From CAYRWM01 sp964428055 (GTDB taxonomy: Bacteria; Bacillota; Clostridia; Christensenellales; Christensenellaceae): a DNA stretch of 15,861 nt. The stretch spans positions 1 through 15,861 of the forward strand of contig CAYRWM010000035.1 of the NCBI GenBank assembly GCA_964428055.1, in the 5' to 3' direction. The position numbers and the translations under genes were made by a program. How positions within the stretch are numbered: position 1 is the first letter of the stretch; the number at the start of each line of letters is the position of its first letter. The notes under the pieces are model-generated. The model was not told the DNA's origin. It made no database searches and saw only the letters and a list, made by a program, of their open reading frames with translations. This document shows, piece by piece, positions 1-6,737 of the stretch.

Positions 1-54
1 ACTACCTTGCAACTTTTGGTTTATGGGTTCTACCCCAACATTTGACTTAGAACC
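1..54 (-). mobile_element. Possible insertion-sequence end at the sequence edge
   Basis: Read on the minus strand, positions 54 to 26 start with GGTTCTA and end with TAGAACC, a 7-bp inverted repeat around a 15-base centre containing GTCAAATGTTGGGG. From memory, a GGTTCT start with a GTCAAATGT...GGGGTAGA interior resembles the terminal repeats of ISL3-family insertion sequences; I could not check this. The element would extend leftward out of the window, with its outer edge about 8 bases beyond the purA stop codon. No transposase coding sequence is visible. The inverted repeat is not followed by a T-run, so it is a poor candidate for an intrinsic terminator. Confidence 0.35.
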
Positions 55-62
55 ACTAAGGT

Positions 63-1337
63 TTATACACACTTTATGTACTGATCTCTGTCAGGCCCTA
101 CGGATATATAAGTTATCTGACAATTGACCTGGCTTGCAATATAATCCACATATTCCATAGTCTTTCTCGGCAATTCATTAACTGTCCTGCACTGCGATAT
201 GTCTGTCATCCATCCGTCCATATATTCTATTACAGGCTCTGCCGCGTCAAGATCTGGACCGATCGGGAAATCCGTGGTTATCTTTCCGTTAACCTTGTAT
301 GCAACACAAACCGGTATCTTTTCAAATCCGGAAAGGACATCCAGTTTAGTTAGTGCCAGTTCAGTAGCTCCCTGAACCTTTACACCGTACTTGGAAGCCG
401 GAACATCGAATCCGCCTACTCTTCTGGGTCTGCCTGTAGCAGCACCGTATTCCTGCCCTGCATCTCTAAGTGCGTCTCCCTCAGGTCCGAACATCTCACA
501 TACGAACGGCCCTTCACCGACGCAGCTTGAATAAGCCTTTATTATTCCGATGATATTATCGAGCTTCTTCATTGGGATACCTGCACCTATCGGAGCATAT
601 GCAGCGATGGTAGACGAAGAACTTGTATACGGGAATATACCGAAGTCTATATCTCTGAGCGCTCCCAGCTGGGCTTCAAACATAATCCTCTTCTCACCTA
701 TGTTTGATACCGAGAGATAATCGGTGGTATTGCAAACGTAATCCTTAAAAGGCATACCGTACTTTTCGAGCCAGTTTTCAATATCTATCACACTTATAGG
801 ATCATGGCCGTATCCGTTTGCAACGGTCAGATTCTTCCATTCGACTATATCCCTTACCTTCTCATGAAGGACTTCAGGATGCAGAAGATCGCCCATCCTA
901 AACGATTTCTTGTAATACTTGTCAGCATAAGACGGCGCTATTCCTCTTCTTGTGGAACCGAACTTCTTATCCGCAAGACGGTCCTCTTCCAGGCAGTCGA
1001 GCAGTTTGTGATAAGGCATGCATATCGTGGCCTTGTCGCTTATCTTGAGACGATCGGGCGTTATCTCGATACCGGCCTCTCTCAGCCGTCCGATCTCACC
1101 GAACAGATGCTCAACATCTATGACCATACCGGGACCCATAACGTTGACCTTATCGTCCCTAAGTATTCCTGAGGGCAGAAGATTGAGTATGAATTTACCC
1201 TTGTCGTTTATGACTGTATGACCTGCGTTGTTTCCGCCCTGATATCTTACTATGACATCATAATCCTCGGACAGAAGATCGACCATACGTCCCTTTCCTT
1301 CGTCACCCCAGTTTATCCCTACGATAGCAGTAAGCAT
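63..1337 (-). CDS. purA: Adenylosuccinate synthetase
   Basis: Joins IMP and aspartate using GTP to make adenylosuccinate, the first committed step from IMP to AMP, in the cytosol. The 424-residue product has the usual family length. The N-terminal GTP-binding motif WGDEGKG is at residues 10-16, with the catalytic aspartate at D12 and the catalytic histidine at H40 in NNAGHT. IMP-loop motifs GSTRRGIAPSYADK and GAATGRPRRVGG follow and differ from the common GTTGRGIGPAY and GATTGRPRRCGW forms, as in a divergent clade. The ATG at 1337 was chosen because AGGAGG (1344-1349) lies 6 bases upstream and the family's conserved start MLTAIVGINWGDEG begins there; an in-frame extension to 1403 adds 22 non-conserved residues. 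It follows argG but has its own promoter. Confidence 0.96.
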   Translation of the reverse strand: MLTAIVGINWGDEGKGRMVDLLSEDYDVIVRYQGGNNAGHTVINDKGKFILNLLPSGILRDDKVNVMGPGMVIDVEHLFGEIGRLREAGIEITPDRLKISDKATICMPYHKLLDCLEEDRLADKKFGSTRRGIAPSYADKYYKKSFRMGDLLHPEVLHEKVRDIVEWKNLTVANGYGHDPISVIDIENWLEKYGMPFKDYVCNTTDYLSVSNIGEKRIMFEAQLGALRDIDFGIFPYTSSSSTIAAYAPIGAGIPMKKLDNIIGIIKAYSSCVGEGPFVCEMFGPEGDALRDAGQEYGAATGRPRRVGGFDVPASKYGVKVQGATELALTKLDVLSGFEKIPVCVAYKVNGKITTDFPIGPDLDAAEPVIEYMDGWMTDISQCRTVNELPRKTMEYVDYIASQVNCQITYISVGPDRDQYIKCV

Positions 1338-1405
1338 ACAATACCTCCTATGAGAAATGCATTTTCGCTCAAAATCTGCGGACACTTGTGTCCACACAAA
1401 CATTT

Positions 1406-1414
1406 ATTATACCA
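1406..1414 (-). promoter_or_regulatory. purA promoter (extended -10)
   Basis: On the minus strand TGGTATAAT (1414-1406) is an extended -10 element. No good -35 box is seen at 17 bases, which fits extended -10 promoters. Two inverted repeats flank it: CCACA-AAA-TGTGG immediately upstream, and GGACAC-AA-GTGTCC at 1380-1393 just after the predicted start of transcription. Either could be an operator. Neither resembles the Bacillus PurBox. Confidence 0.6.
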
Positions 1415-1449
1415 CATTTTGTGGAGTAAAGCACAAATTCATTGATTTA

Positions 1450-1483
1450 TATAAAATACGCCGACAGAGAATCTATCGGCGTA
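1450..1483 (-). terminator. Intrinsic terminator after argG
   Basis: Minus-strand stem TACGCCGA / TCGGCGTA (1483-1476 with 1464-1457), perfect over 8 bp with an 11-base loop, followed by TTTTATAT. It lies just past the argG stop and separates argG from the purA promoter. Confidence 0.8.
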
Positions 1484-1516
1484 CTTATAAAGATCTGCAA
1501 GTTGCCAAACTGAAGA

Positions 1517-2746
1517 TCAGTCTTTATTCTTATTCTTCATCATAGCCCTGACTTTGATTGGAAGACCAAACAGATGAATGAATCCCGCGCTGTCCGCCTG
1601 ATCATAAACCTCATCCTCATCGAAAGTCGCTATCTCGGGATCGTACAGAGAATAAGGCGAGCATACTCCGGCATTAATGATATTGCCCTTGTAGAGTTTG
1701 AGCTTAACATCACCGGTTACGGATTCCTGTGTGGAATCAACGAAAGCGGATATCGCTTCCCTGAGCTGCGAATACCACTGGCCGTAATATACCAGCTCTG
1801 CGAACTTGGCAGCCACCAGTTCCTTATAATGCTGAGTATCCCTGTCAAGACATATAGTCTCAAGCACCTGATGGGCTCTGAACAGGATAGTTCCGCCGGG
1901 GGTCTCGTAAACGCCCCTTGACTTCATGCCGACCAGCCTGTTCTCAACAAGATCTGCAAGGCCTATGCCGTTGGCGCCGCCGAGCTCATTAAGTTTCTCT
2001 ATCAGAGATACGCCGTCCATCTCTTTGCCATCAAGTGAAGTGGGTATGCCCTTTTCAAAATGGATCGTGACATACGTAGGTTTATCAGGAGCCATCTCAG
2101 GGGAAACGCCCATCTCAAGGAAACCGGGCTTATTGTACTGAGGCTCATTCATGGGATCTTCAAGATCGAGACCCTCGTGTGAAAGATGCCACAGGTTCTT
2201 ATCCTTGGAATAATTTGTCTCTCTGTTTATCTTGAGCGGTATATCATGTGCTTCAGCATAATCGATCTCTTCATCCCTTGACTTGAGATCCCATTCCCTC
2301 CACGGTGCTATTATCGGAAGTTCGGGAGCATAAGCCATGAGAGCAAGTTCAAAACGTACCTGGTCATTGCCCTTGCCTGTGCAGCCGTGGCAGATGGCAT
2401 CAGCCTTCTCGGCTTTGGCGATCTCGGCTATCCTCTTAGCGATTATGGGACGAGCGAAAGACGTACCGAGAAGATATTCGCCTTCATAGATGGCTCCGGC
2501 TTTGACTGTAGGAAATACATAATCCTCAACGAATTCCTTTTTGAGATCCTCTATATACAGTTTGCTTGCACCTGTTTTAAGAGCTTTTTCCTCAAGTCCG
2601 TCAAGTTCCGTACCCTGTCCGACATCACCTGAAACGGCGATGACTTCGCAGTTGTTATAGTTCTCTTTTAGCCACGGGATTATTATCGACGTGTCCAGTC
2701 CGCCTGAACATGCAAGTACGACCTTCTTTATGCTGTCTTTATTCAT
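1517..2746 (-). CDS. argG: Argininosuccinate synthase
   Basis: Condenses citrulline and aspartate with ATP to argininosuccinate, the penultimate step of arginine synthesis. The 409 residues match family length. The N-terminal PP-loop SGGLDTS (residues 14-20) binds ATP; further family hallmarks are CHGCTGKGNDQVRFE and APWREWD in the first half, and NGIGLADLVENRLVGMKSRG with YETPGGTIL in the second. The ATG at 2746 has GAGG at 2754-2757, 7 bases upstream. argH, the usual partner, is not next to it. It lies 79 bases after lysA but has a separate promoter overlapped by candidate ArgR boxes, so it is probably repressed by arginine rather than transcribed only from the lysine operon. Confidence 0.97.
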   Translation of the reverse strand: MNKDSIKKVVLACSGGLDTSIIIPWLKENYNNCEVIAVSGDVGQGTELDGLEEKALKTGASKLYIEDLKKEFVEDYVFPTVKAGAIYEGEYLLGTSFARPIIAKRIAEIAKAEKADAICHGCTGKGNDQVRFELALMAYAPELPIIAPWREWDLKSRDEEIDYAEAHDIPLKINRETNYSKDKNLWHLSHEGLDLEDPMNEPQYNKPGFLEMGVSPEMAPDKPTYVTIHFEKGIPTSLDGKEMDGVSLIEKLNELGGANGIGLADLVENRLVGMKSRGVYETPGGTILFRAHQVLETICLDRDTQHYKELVAAKFAELVYYGQWYSQLREAISAFVDSTQESVTGDVKLKLYKGNIINAGVCSPYSLYDPEIATFDEDEVYDQADSAGFIHLFGLPIKVRAMMKNKNKD

Positions 2747-2762
2747 GATTATACCTCGTTAT

Positions 2763-2817
2763 TGTATTAATATTCATAAATCATGTATATTATTACATAT
2801 TCCTGAATATAAGTCAA
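2763..2817 (-). promoter_or_regulatory. argG promoter with two candidate ArgR (ARG) boxes
   Basis: Minus strand: -35 TTGACT (2817-2812), 17-base spacer, -10 AATAAT (2794-2789), starting 8 bases after the lysA stop. Two AT-rich near-palindromes, TGTATTAATATTCA (2763-2776, plus-strand reading) and TGTATATTATTACA (2784-2797), resemble the ArgR/AhrC box (TGWATWWWWATWCA type). Their centres are 21 bp apart, the spacing known for paired ARG boxes, and they cover the -10 and start site. A third perfect palindrome, ATATTC-CT-GAATAT (2797-2810), fills the spacer. Repression by arginine is inferred from position and sequence. Confidence 0.6.
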
Positions 2818-2825
2818 CCCTCTGT

Positions 2826-4079
2826 TTACAGTCCTTTATAATCAAGGGTCGCAAAGTAATCATCCAGAGTCTCCGCTCTCCTTATAAGCTTCACGCTGCC
2901 GTCCTCTTTGAGAAGGAGTTCCTTTGAGCGGAGCTTGCCGTTATAGTTGAATCCCATAGCATGACCGTGGGCACCTGTGTCATGGAAAACGAGCAGGTCT
3001 CCCCTGTCTATCTTGGGAAGCGGCCTGTCTATAGCGAACTTGTCATTGTTCTCGCAAAGTGAACCCGTCACATCATAGATCATATCCTTGGGCAGACTCT
3101 CCTTGTCGATTACAGTGATATGATGATAGGCACCGTACAGCGCCGGCCTCATGAGATCGGCCATACAGGCGTCCATACCTATGTAATTCTTATATGTCTC
3201 CTTCTTGTGGAGTGCTGTAGCCACAAGCCAGCCGTAGGGACCCGTCATCATTCTCCCGCTCTCCATGTAGATAGCTACATCATCCAGCCCCGCGGGAACC
3301 ATTATTTTATCGAACTTATTCTTAACTTTAGTGCCAAGCACAAGAAGGTCCACTTTGGGATCCTCCGGCCTGTAAGGTATACCGATACCGCCGCCAATGT
3401 TGATAAATTCAATGTTTATGCCCATGATCTTTTTGATCTTGACGGCTAGTTTGAACATCATCGCGGCTGTCTCTGTCAGATACTCAGTATTAAGTTCATT
3501 AGAAACTATCATCGTGTGGATGCCGAAGTGTTTAACACCGTAATCCCTGCACATAGCTATAGCTTCCAGAAGCTGAGTATCCGTCATGCCGTACTTTGCC
3601 TGCTCAGGGTATCCAATGATCTCGTTTCCGCCTTTTCTTAAAGGGCCGGGATTGTATCTGAAGCATATCGTTTCCGGAAGTTCCGCATTCTCTTTCAGAA
3701 AATCAACGTGTGTTATGTCATCGAGGTTAATGATGGCACCGAGTTCAAGAGCCTTTTTGTACTCTTCTATAGGTGTGTCATTGGATGTAAAATATACCTC
3801 TTCCCCCTTAAGACCCACAGCATCAACTATATAAAGCTCGGCGAGCGAACTGCAGTCAGCTCCGCAGCCCTCTTCCTTCAGTATCTCTACGATATACGGA
3901 TTGGGAAGCGCCTTTACGGCGAAATACTCCTTGAACTTGGGAGCCCAGGAGAACGCCTTATTCAAAAGCCTCGCGTTTTTCCTTATCGCTTTTTCGTCAT
4001 AGAGATGAAACGGCGTACCGTATTCTCTTGCTATCTCTTTTATCTTTTCATCCGATACCGGAAGTTTTTTCATACTCAA
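2826..4079 (-). CDS. lysA: Diaminopimelate decarboxylase (divergent clade)
   Basis: Decarboxylates meso-diaminopimelate to L-lysine, a PLP enzyme of the fold-III (alanine racemase-like) group. 417 residues. The PLP lysine is K56 in YFAVKALPNP. Other hallmarks are the phosphate-binding glycine loop NIGGGIGIPY, ESGR, DACMADLMRPALYGAYH, CENNDKFA and a C-terminal GAHGHAMGFNYNG. The usual HIGSQ segment is replaced by GIHTMIVS, marking a variant lineage; another fold-III decarboxylase is possible but the dapA neighbour argues for LysA. Start: TTG at 4079 sits 9 bases from AGGAG (4089-4093); the ATG two codons later (4073) is 15 bases away, so TTG is preferred. It follows dapA by 24 bases, in one operon under the lysine riboswitch. 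Confidence 0.9.
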   Translation of the reverse strand: MSMKKLPVSDEKIKEIAREYGTPFHLYDEKAIRKNARLLNKAFSWAPKFKEYFAVKALPNPYIVEILKEEGCGADCSSLAELYIVDAVGLKGEEVYFTSNDTPIEEYKKALELGAIINLDDITHVDFLKENAELPETICFRYNPGPLRKGGNEIIGYPEQAKYGMTDTQLLEAIAMCRDYGVKHFGIHTMIVSNELNTEYLTETAAMMFKLAVKIKKIMGINIEFINIGGGIGIPYRPEDPKVDLLVLGTKVKNKFDKIMVPAGLDDVAIYMESGRMMTGPYGWLVATALHKKETYKNYIGMDACMADLMRPALYGAYHHITVIDKESLPKDMIYDVTGSLCENNDKFAIDRPLPKIDRGDLLVFHDTGAHGHAMGFNYNGKLRSKELLLKEDGSVKLIRRAETLDDYFATLDYKGL

Positions 4080-4103
4080 CTCAGTATTCTCCTATGTTTA
4101 TTA

Positions 4104-4991
4104 TCAAACGTTCAGACCGCAGTCTCTCATAAGACCTATGAGCTTTGCGTAGTTTGCTTCCGACATGGGCGTCAGAGGCATCCTTAAATAGTTCTTGCAG
4201 AATCCCATCGCTGACATGGCAGCCTTTACGGGAATGGGATTCACTTCACAGAACAGGGCATTGATGAGATCATGGAACTTGAACTGCAACGCAGCACTTC
4301 CCGCAACATCCCCTGCCCAGAATCTGGTACATATCTCCACTGTCTCTTTCGGGAGTATGTTTGACAGAACCGATATACATCCTTTTGCGCCGAGTGACAG
4401 GAGCGGCACGATCTGATCGTCATTGCCGGAATAAAGATCAAGCTTTCCCGTGACCTTTGACATGGTCTCGACTATCTTGGATATATCCCCGTTCGCCTCT
4501 TTTATAGCGCAAATGTTCTCATGATCAGCGAGAGCGGCATATGTTGACGGCTCAACATTAACGCCTGTCCTTGAAGGCACATTGTAGATGATGACAGGCT
4601 TTTCACTGGCATCCGCTATCGTTGAATACATCTTTACGAGTCCGGCCTGTGTAGCCTTGTTATAATACGGTGTGACTACCAGAACGGCATCCACACCCGC
4701 CGCACATGCGTGTTTCGTAAGGCTGATGGCATAAGCGGTATCATTGCTGCCAGTACCCGCTATCACGGGAACACGGCCATTAATCTTCTCAACGGCAAAA
4801 TCTATTACCTTCCTGTGCTCGTCATCGCTCAGTGTCGATCCCTCACCGGAAGTACCGCAGACGACCAGAGCATTTATTCCCTGCTCTATCTGCCACTCAA
4901 TGACTCTTGCGTACTCTTCATAATTAACGCCGTTCTCATCCAACGGTGTTATAAGAGCAGTCGCTATGCCTTCAAAAATAGTTTTCTTCAT
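4104..4991 (-). CDS. dapA: 4-hydroxy-tetrahydrodipicolinate synthase
   Basis: Condenses pyruvate with aspartate semialdehyde, the branch-point step toward diaminopimelate (cell wall) and lysine. The 295-residue TIM-barrel protein has the GTSGEGSTLS segment (46-55), TPYYN (107-111), the catalytic tyrosine Y136 in YNVPSRTG and the Schiff-base lysine K164 in AIKEANGD. The ATG at 4991 has AGGAGT (4997-5002) 5 bases upstream. It is first in a dapA-lysA operon. Its mRNA leader carries a lysine riboswitch and a terminator ending only about 15 bases before the start codon, so expression should fall when lysine is plentiful. Confidence 0.97.
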   Translation of the reverse strand: MKKTIFEGIATALITPLDENGVNYEEYARVIEWQIEQGINALVVCGTSGEGSTLSDDEHRKVIDFAVEKINGRVPVIAGTGSNDTAYAISLTKHACAAGVDAVLVVTPYYNKATQAGLVKMYSTIADASEKPVIIYNVPSRTGVNVEPSTYAALADHENICAIKEANGDISKIVETMSKVTGKLDLYSGNDDQIVPLLSLGAKGCISVLSNILPKETVEICTRFWAGDVAGSAALQFKFHDLINALFCEVNPIPVKAAMSAMGFCKNYLRMPLTPMSEANYAKLIGLMRDCGLNV

Positions 4992-5006
4992 GTCAAACTC
5001 CTATCT

Positions 5007-5035
5007 AAAACAAAAGACCAACGCGAAGCCGGCCT
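5007..5035 (-). terminator. Expression-platform terminator of the lysine riboswitch
   Basis: Minus-strand stem from AGGCCGGC (5035-5028) to GTTGGTCT (5022-5015), 8 bp with three G-U wobbles and a 5-base loop, then TTTTGTTTT (5014-5006). It stands between the aptamer and the dapA ribosome binding site. A second hairpin, CAAACGAT / ATTGTTTG (5069-5062 with 5050-5043), lies between aptamer and terminator and may be part of the switch. Confidence 0.75.
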
Positions 5036-5071
5036 GATAATACAAACAATCATATAAATCAATCGTTTGAT

Positions 5072-5243
5072 AATATCGTAGCTCTCCGCAAATGCGACAG
5101 TCAGATAGATATTATTCCATCTGCCCAGCGGGACCGTCCTCACAGCTCAGATCTGCTTCGGCATCAGCCCCTTTCAAACGGTCGATACTGTGATATCAAA
5201 ATGACCGCTTTACTATTGGCATGACGCACCTCTACTATATATC
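5072..5243 (-). ncRNA. Lysine riboswitch (L box)
   Basis: Read on the minus strand this 172-base stretch carries the conserved lysine aptamer blocks in order: AGAGGTGCG (5233-5225), AAAGGGGCTGATGCCGAAG (5174-5156), GCTGTGAGGACGGTC, then GACTGTC and GAGAGCTAC near the end. The closing P1 helix pairs ATATAGTAG at the 5' end with CTACGATAT at the 3' end with one mismatch. It begins about 5 bases after the predicted transcription start and precedes dapA-lysA, the expected target. Lysine binding should favour the downstream terminator. Confidence 0.94.
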
Positions 5244-5254
5244 ATACATTTGGT

Positions 5255-5283
5255 ATTCTAATTAAAAACGGCCTGTATGTCAA
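5255..5283 (-). promoter_or_regulatory. Promoter of the riboswitch-dapA-lysA operon
   Basis: Minus strand -35 TTGACA (5283-5278), a 17-base spacer and -10 TAGAAT (5260-5255). The predicted start near 5248 places the aptamer at the very 5' end of the RNA. Confidence 0.85.
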
Positions 5284-5335
5284 TATGTTTGTGCTTTTAG
5301 AAGCCTTCAACGGACAAGTCAGTACAAAAAAATAG

Positions 5336-5364
5336 TTGACATGCAAAAACGATTGGATTATTTT
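5336..5364 (+). promoter_or_regulatory. Candidate amt-glnK promoter
   Basis: Plus-strand consensus -35 TTGACA (5336-5341), then with a 17-base spacer a weak -10 TATTTT (5359-5364). Transcription would start near 5371, giving a leader of about 115 bases. The weak -10 suggests an activator or that another element is used. It is back-to-back with the dapA promoter, with about 50 bases between the two -35 boxes. Confidence 0.5.
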
Positions 5365-5372
5365 TTTAATAT

Positions 5373-5425
5373 AAAGAGCAAAGGCGCTTTGGACTATAAA
5401 GTCCGAGGCGCCTCTTTTATTTTTA
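5373..5425 (+). terminator. Terminator-like hairpin inside the amt leader (candidate attenuator)
   Basis: Plus strand: AGGCGC (5382-5387) pairs with GCGCCT (5408-5413), and inside it GGACT (5391-5395) with AGTCC (5400-5404) across an ATAA loop. The base can extend or shift through AAAGAG (5373-5378) with CTCTTT (5412-5417). A T-rich tract TCTTTTATTTTT follows. No gene ends here on either strand: dapA leaves leftward and amt begins to the right. The hairpin therefore lies between the amt promoter and gene, where it would attenuate transcription. Confidence 0.65.
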
Positions 5426-5453
5426 AACATCTTGCCTTAGCCCGAAAAAAGAA

Positions 5454-5480
5454 ATGCTCTTTAACCAAGAAAAGAGGTGA
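5454..5480 (+). CDS. Possible leader peptide ORF upstream of amt
   Basis: An 8-codon frame encodes MLFNQEKR and stops with TGA at 5478-5480, inside the amt ribosome binding site and 5 bases before the amt start. It includes consecutive Asn, Gln and Glu codons, a suggestive composition ahead of an ammonium transporter. There is no good Shine-Dalgarno before its ATG (only an A/G-rich run), so it may be chance. If translated it would unfold the pairing of CTCTTT (5457-5462) with AAAGAG (5471-5476) that can hide the amt ribosome binding site. Confidence 0.25.
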   Translation: MLFNQEKR

Positions 5481-5485
5481 CTTAA

Positions 5486-6727
5486 TTGAACTCGGGTGAT
5501 ACTGCTTTTGTAATCGTATGTGCAGCGCTGGTGCTTTTCATGACTCCGGGTCTCGCTTTCTTTTACGGAGGCCTTGTCAGAAGAAAGAACGTCGTAAACA
5601 CGCTTATGTCATGCCTGACTATAATGGGCATTGTAACCGTTCTGTGGTGCACTGTGGGATATTCCCTGTCTTTCAGCGAAGGCAACGGTTTTATCGGAGG
5701 CCTTAACTGGGCATTCTTCAACGGGATCGGAATGAACGATCCGAGCCCGTATGCCGGCGGCATACCCCATTATGTGTTCATAGCCTTCCAGATGATGTTC
5801 GCAATAATAACCCCGGCTCTTATGATAGGCTCTGTTGTCGGCAGGATGAAGTTCAAGGCGATATTCTTCATCGTCCTCATATGGATGTTCCTCGTATACT
5901 TCCCCATCTGCCACATGGTCTGGGGAAAAGGCGGTTTCCTGAATGAACTTGGAGCTGTGGACTTCGCCGGTGGATTTGTAGTGCATATCAGTTCTGCAGT
6001 GTCCGGACTTGTTCTTGCGATCATACTGGGCAGGAGAAAGGGATATACGACAGTCAGATACAACGTTCATAATATCCCCTTTGTTGTTCTCGGCGCAGGC
6101 ATGCTCTGGTTCGGTTGGCTCGGGTTCAATGCGGGAAGCTCTCTTGCGGCCGACGGTCTCGCAGCTCACGCTTTCATGACGAGCTGCATATCGGCAGGAG
6201 CAGGCATGATGAGCTGGATAATAATAGATGTCATAAAGACAGGCAAGCCCACGCTGGTCGGTGCGTCGACCGGTCTTGTGGTCGGTCTTGCATCGGTAAC
6301 CCAGGGATCCGGCTTCGTCCCTGTCTGGGCGGCTTTCATAATAGGCGCCGCTGCAGGCCCTGTCTGCTACTTCGGAGTAAAGCTCATAAAGAACAGATTC
6401 AATATCGATGATTCTCTTGACGTATTCGGATGCCACGGTCTGGGCGGCATGTGGGGATGCATCGCTACAGGCCTTTTCGCCCAAACGGCAATAAACGGCT
6501 GCGCTCAGTGGAACGGACTCGTATTCGGTGAGACAGGACTGTTCTCTGCACAGATGGCGGGAATGGGCATAACTATAGCTCTGGCGGTAGCAGGAACTCT
6601 TGCGGCCGCGGGAATAGTCAGGATCTTCATGAAGCTCAGAGTAACCGATATGGAAGAGCGCGAAGGACTGGACAAGTCGCAGCACGGTGAAAAAGCTTAT
6701 CCGTCGTTCAACGGTTTCGACGATTAA
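5486..6727 (+). CDS. amt: Ammonium transporter, Amt/MEP/Rh family
   Basis: Membrane channel-like transporter taking up ammonium. The 413 residues form about eleven membrane helices, beginning with a short outside N-terminus and no long signal peptide. Family motifs: FYGGLVRRKNVVNTLMS (26-42), phenylalanine-gate region near F106, W145 in HMVWGKGG, the substrate aspartate D159 in AVDFAGG, and the twin pore histidines H167 (VVHIS) and H317 (FGCHGLGG). The cytoplasmic tail of about 30 residues is where PII docks. The start is TTG at 5486, with AGAGGTG (5473-5479) 6 bases upstream; no better ATG exists. glnK follows 10 bases later, so the two form an operon. The leader suggests control by attenuation and by hiding the ribosome binding site. 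Confidence 0.96.
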   Translation: MNSGDTAFVIVCAALVLFMTPGLAFFYGGLVRRKNVVNTLMSCLTIMGIVTVLWCTVGYSLSFSEGNGFIGGLNWAFFNGIGMNDPSPYAGGIPHYVFIAFQMMFAIITPALMIGSVVGRMKFKAIFFIVLIWMFLVYFPICHMVWGKGGFLNELGAVDFAGGFVVHISSAVSGLVLAIILGRRKGYTTVRYNVHNIPFVVLGAGMLWFGWLGFNAGSSLAADGLAAHAFMTSCISAGAGMMSWIIIDVIKTGKPTLVGASTGLVVGLASVTQGSGFVPVWAAFIIGAAAGPVCYFGVKLIKNRFNIDDSLDVFGCHGLGGMWGCIATGLFAQTAINGCAQWNGLVFGETGLFSAQMAGMGITIALAVAGTLAAAGIVRIFMKLRVTDMEEREGLDKSQHGEKAYPSFNGFDD

Positions 6728-6737
6728 GGAGGCAATT

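Noticed and set aside
1338..1403. 22-residue N-terminal extension of purA
   Set aside because: No ribosome binding site, not conserved, and it overlaps the purA ribosome binding site.
3708..4187. 159-codon plus-strand frame over lysA and dapA
   Set aside because: Antisense to two clear genes and without any family-like sequence.
5242..5430. 62-codon minus-strand frame upstream of dapA
   Set aside because: It covers the dapA promoter, the amt promoter and the hairpin, and has no coding features.
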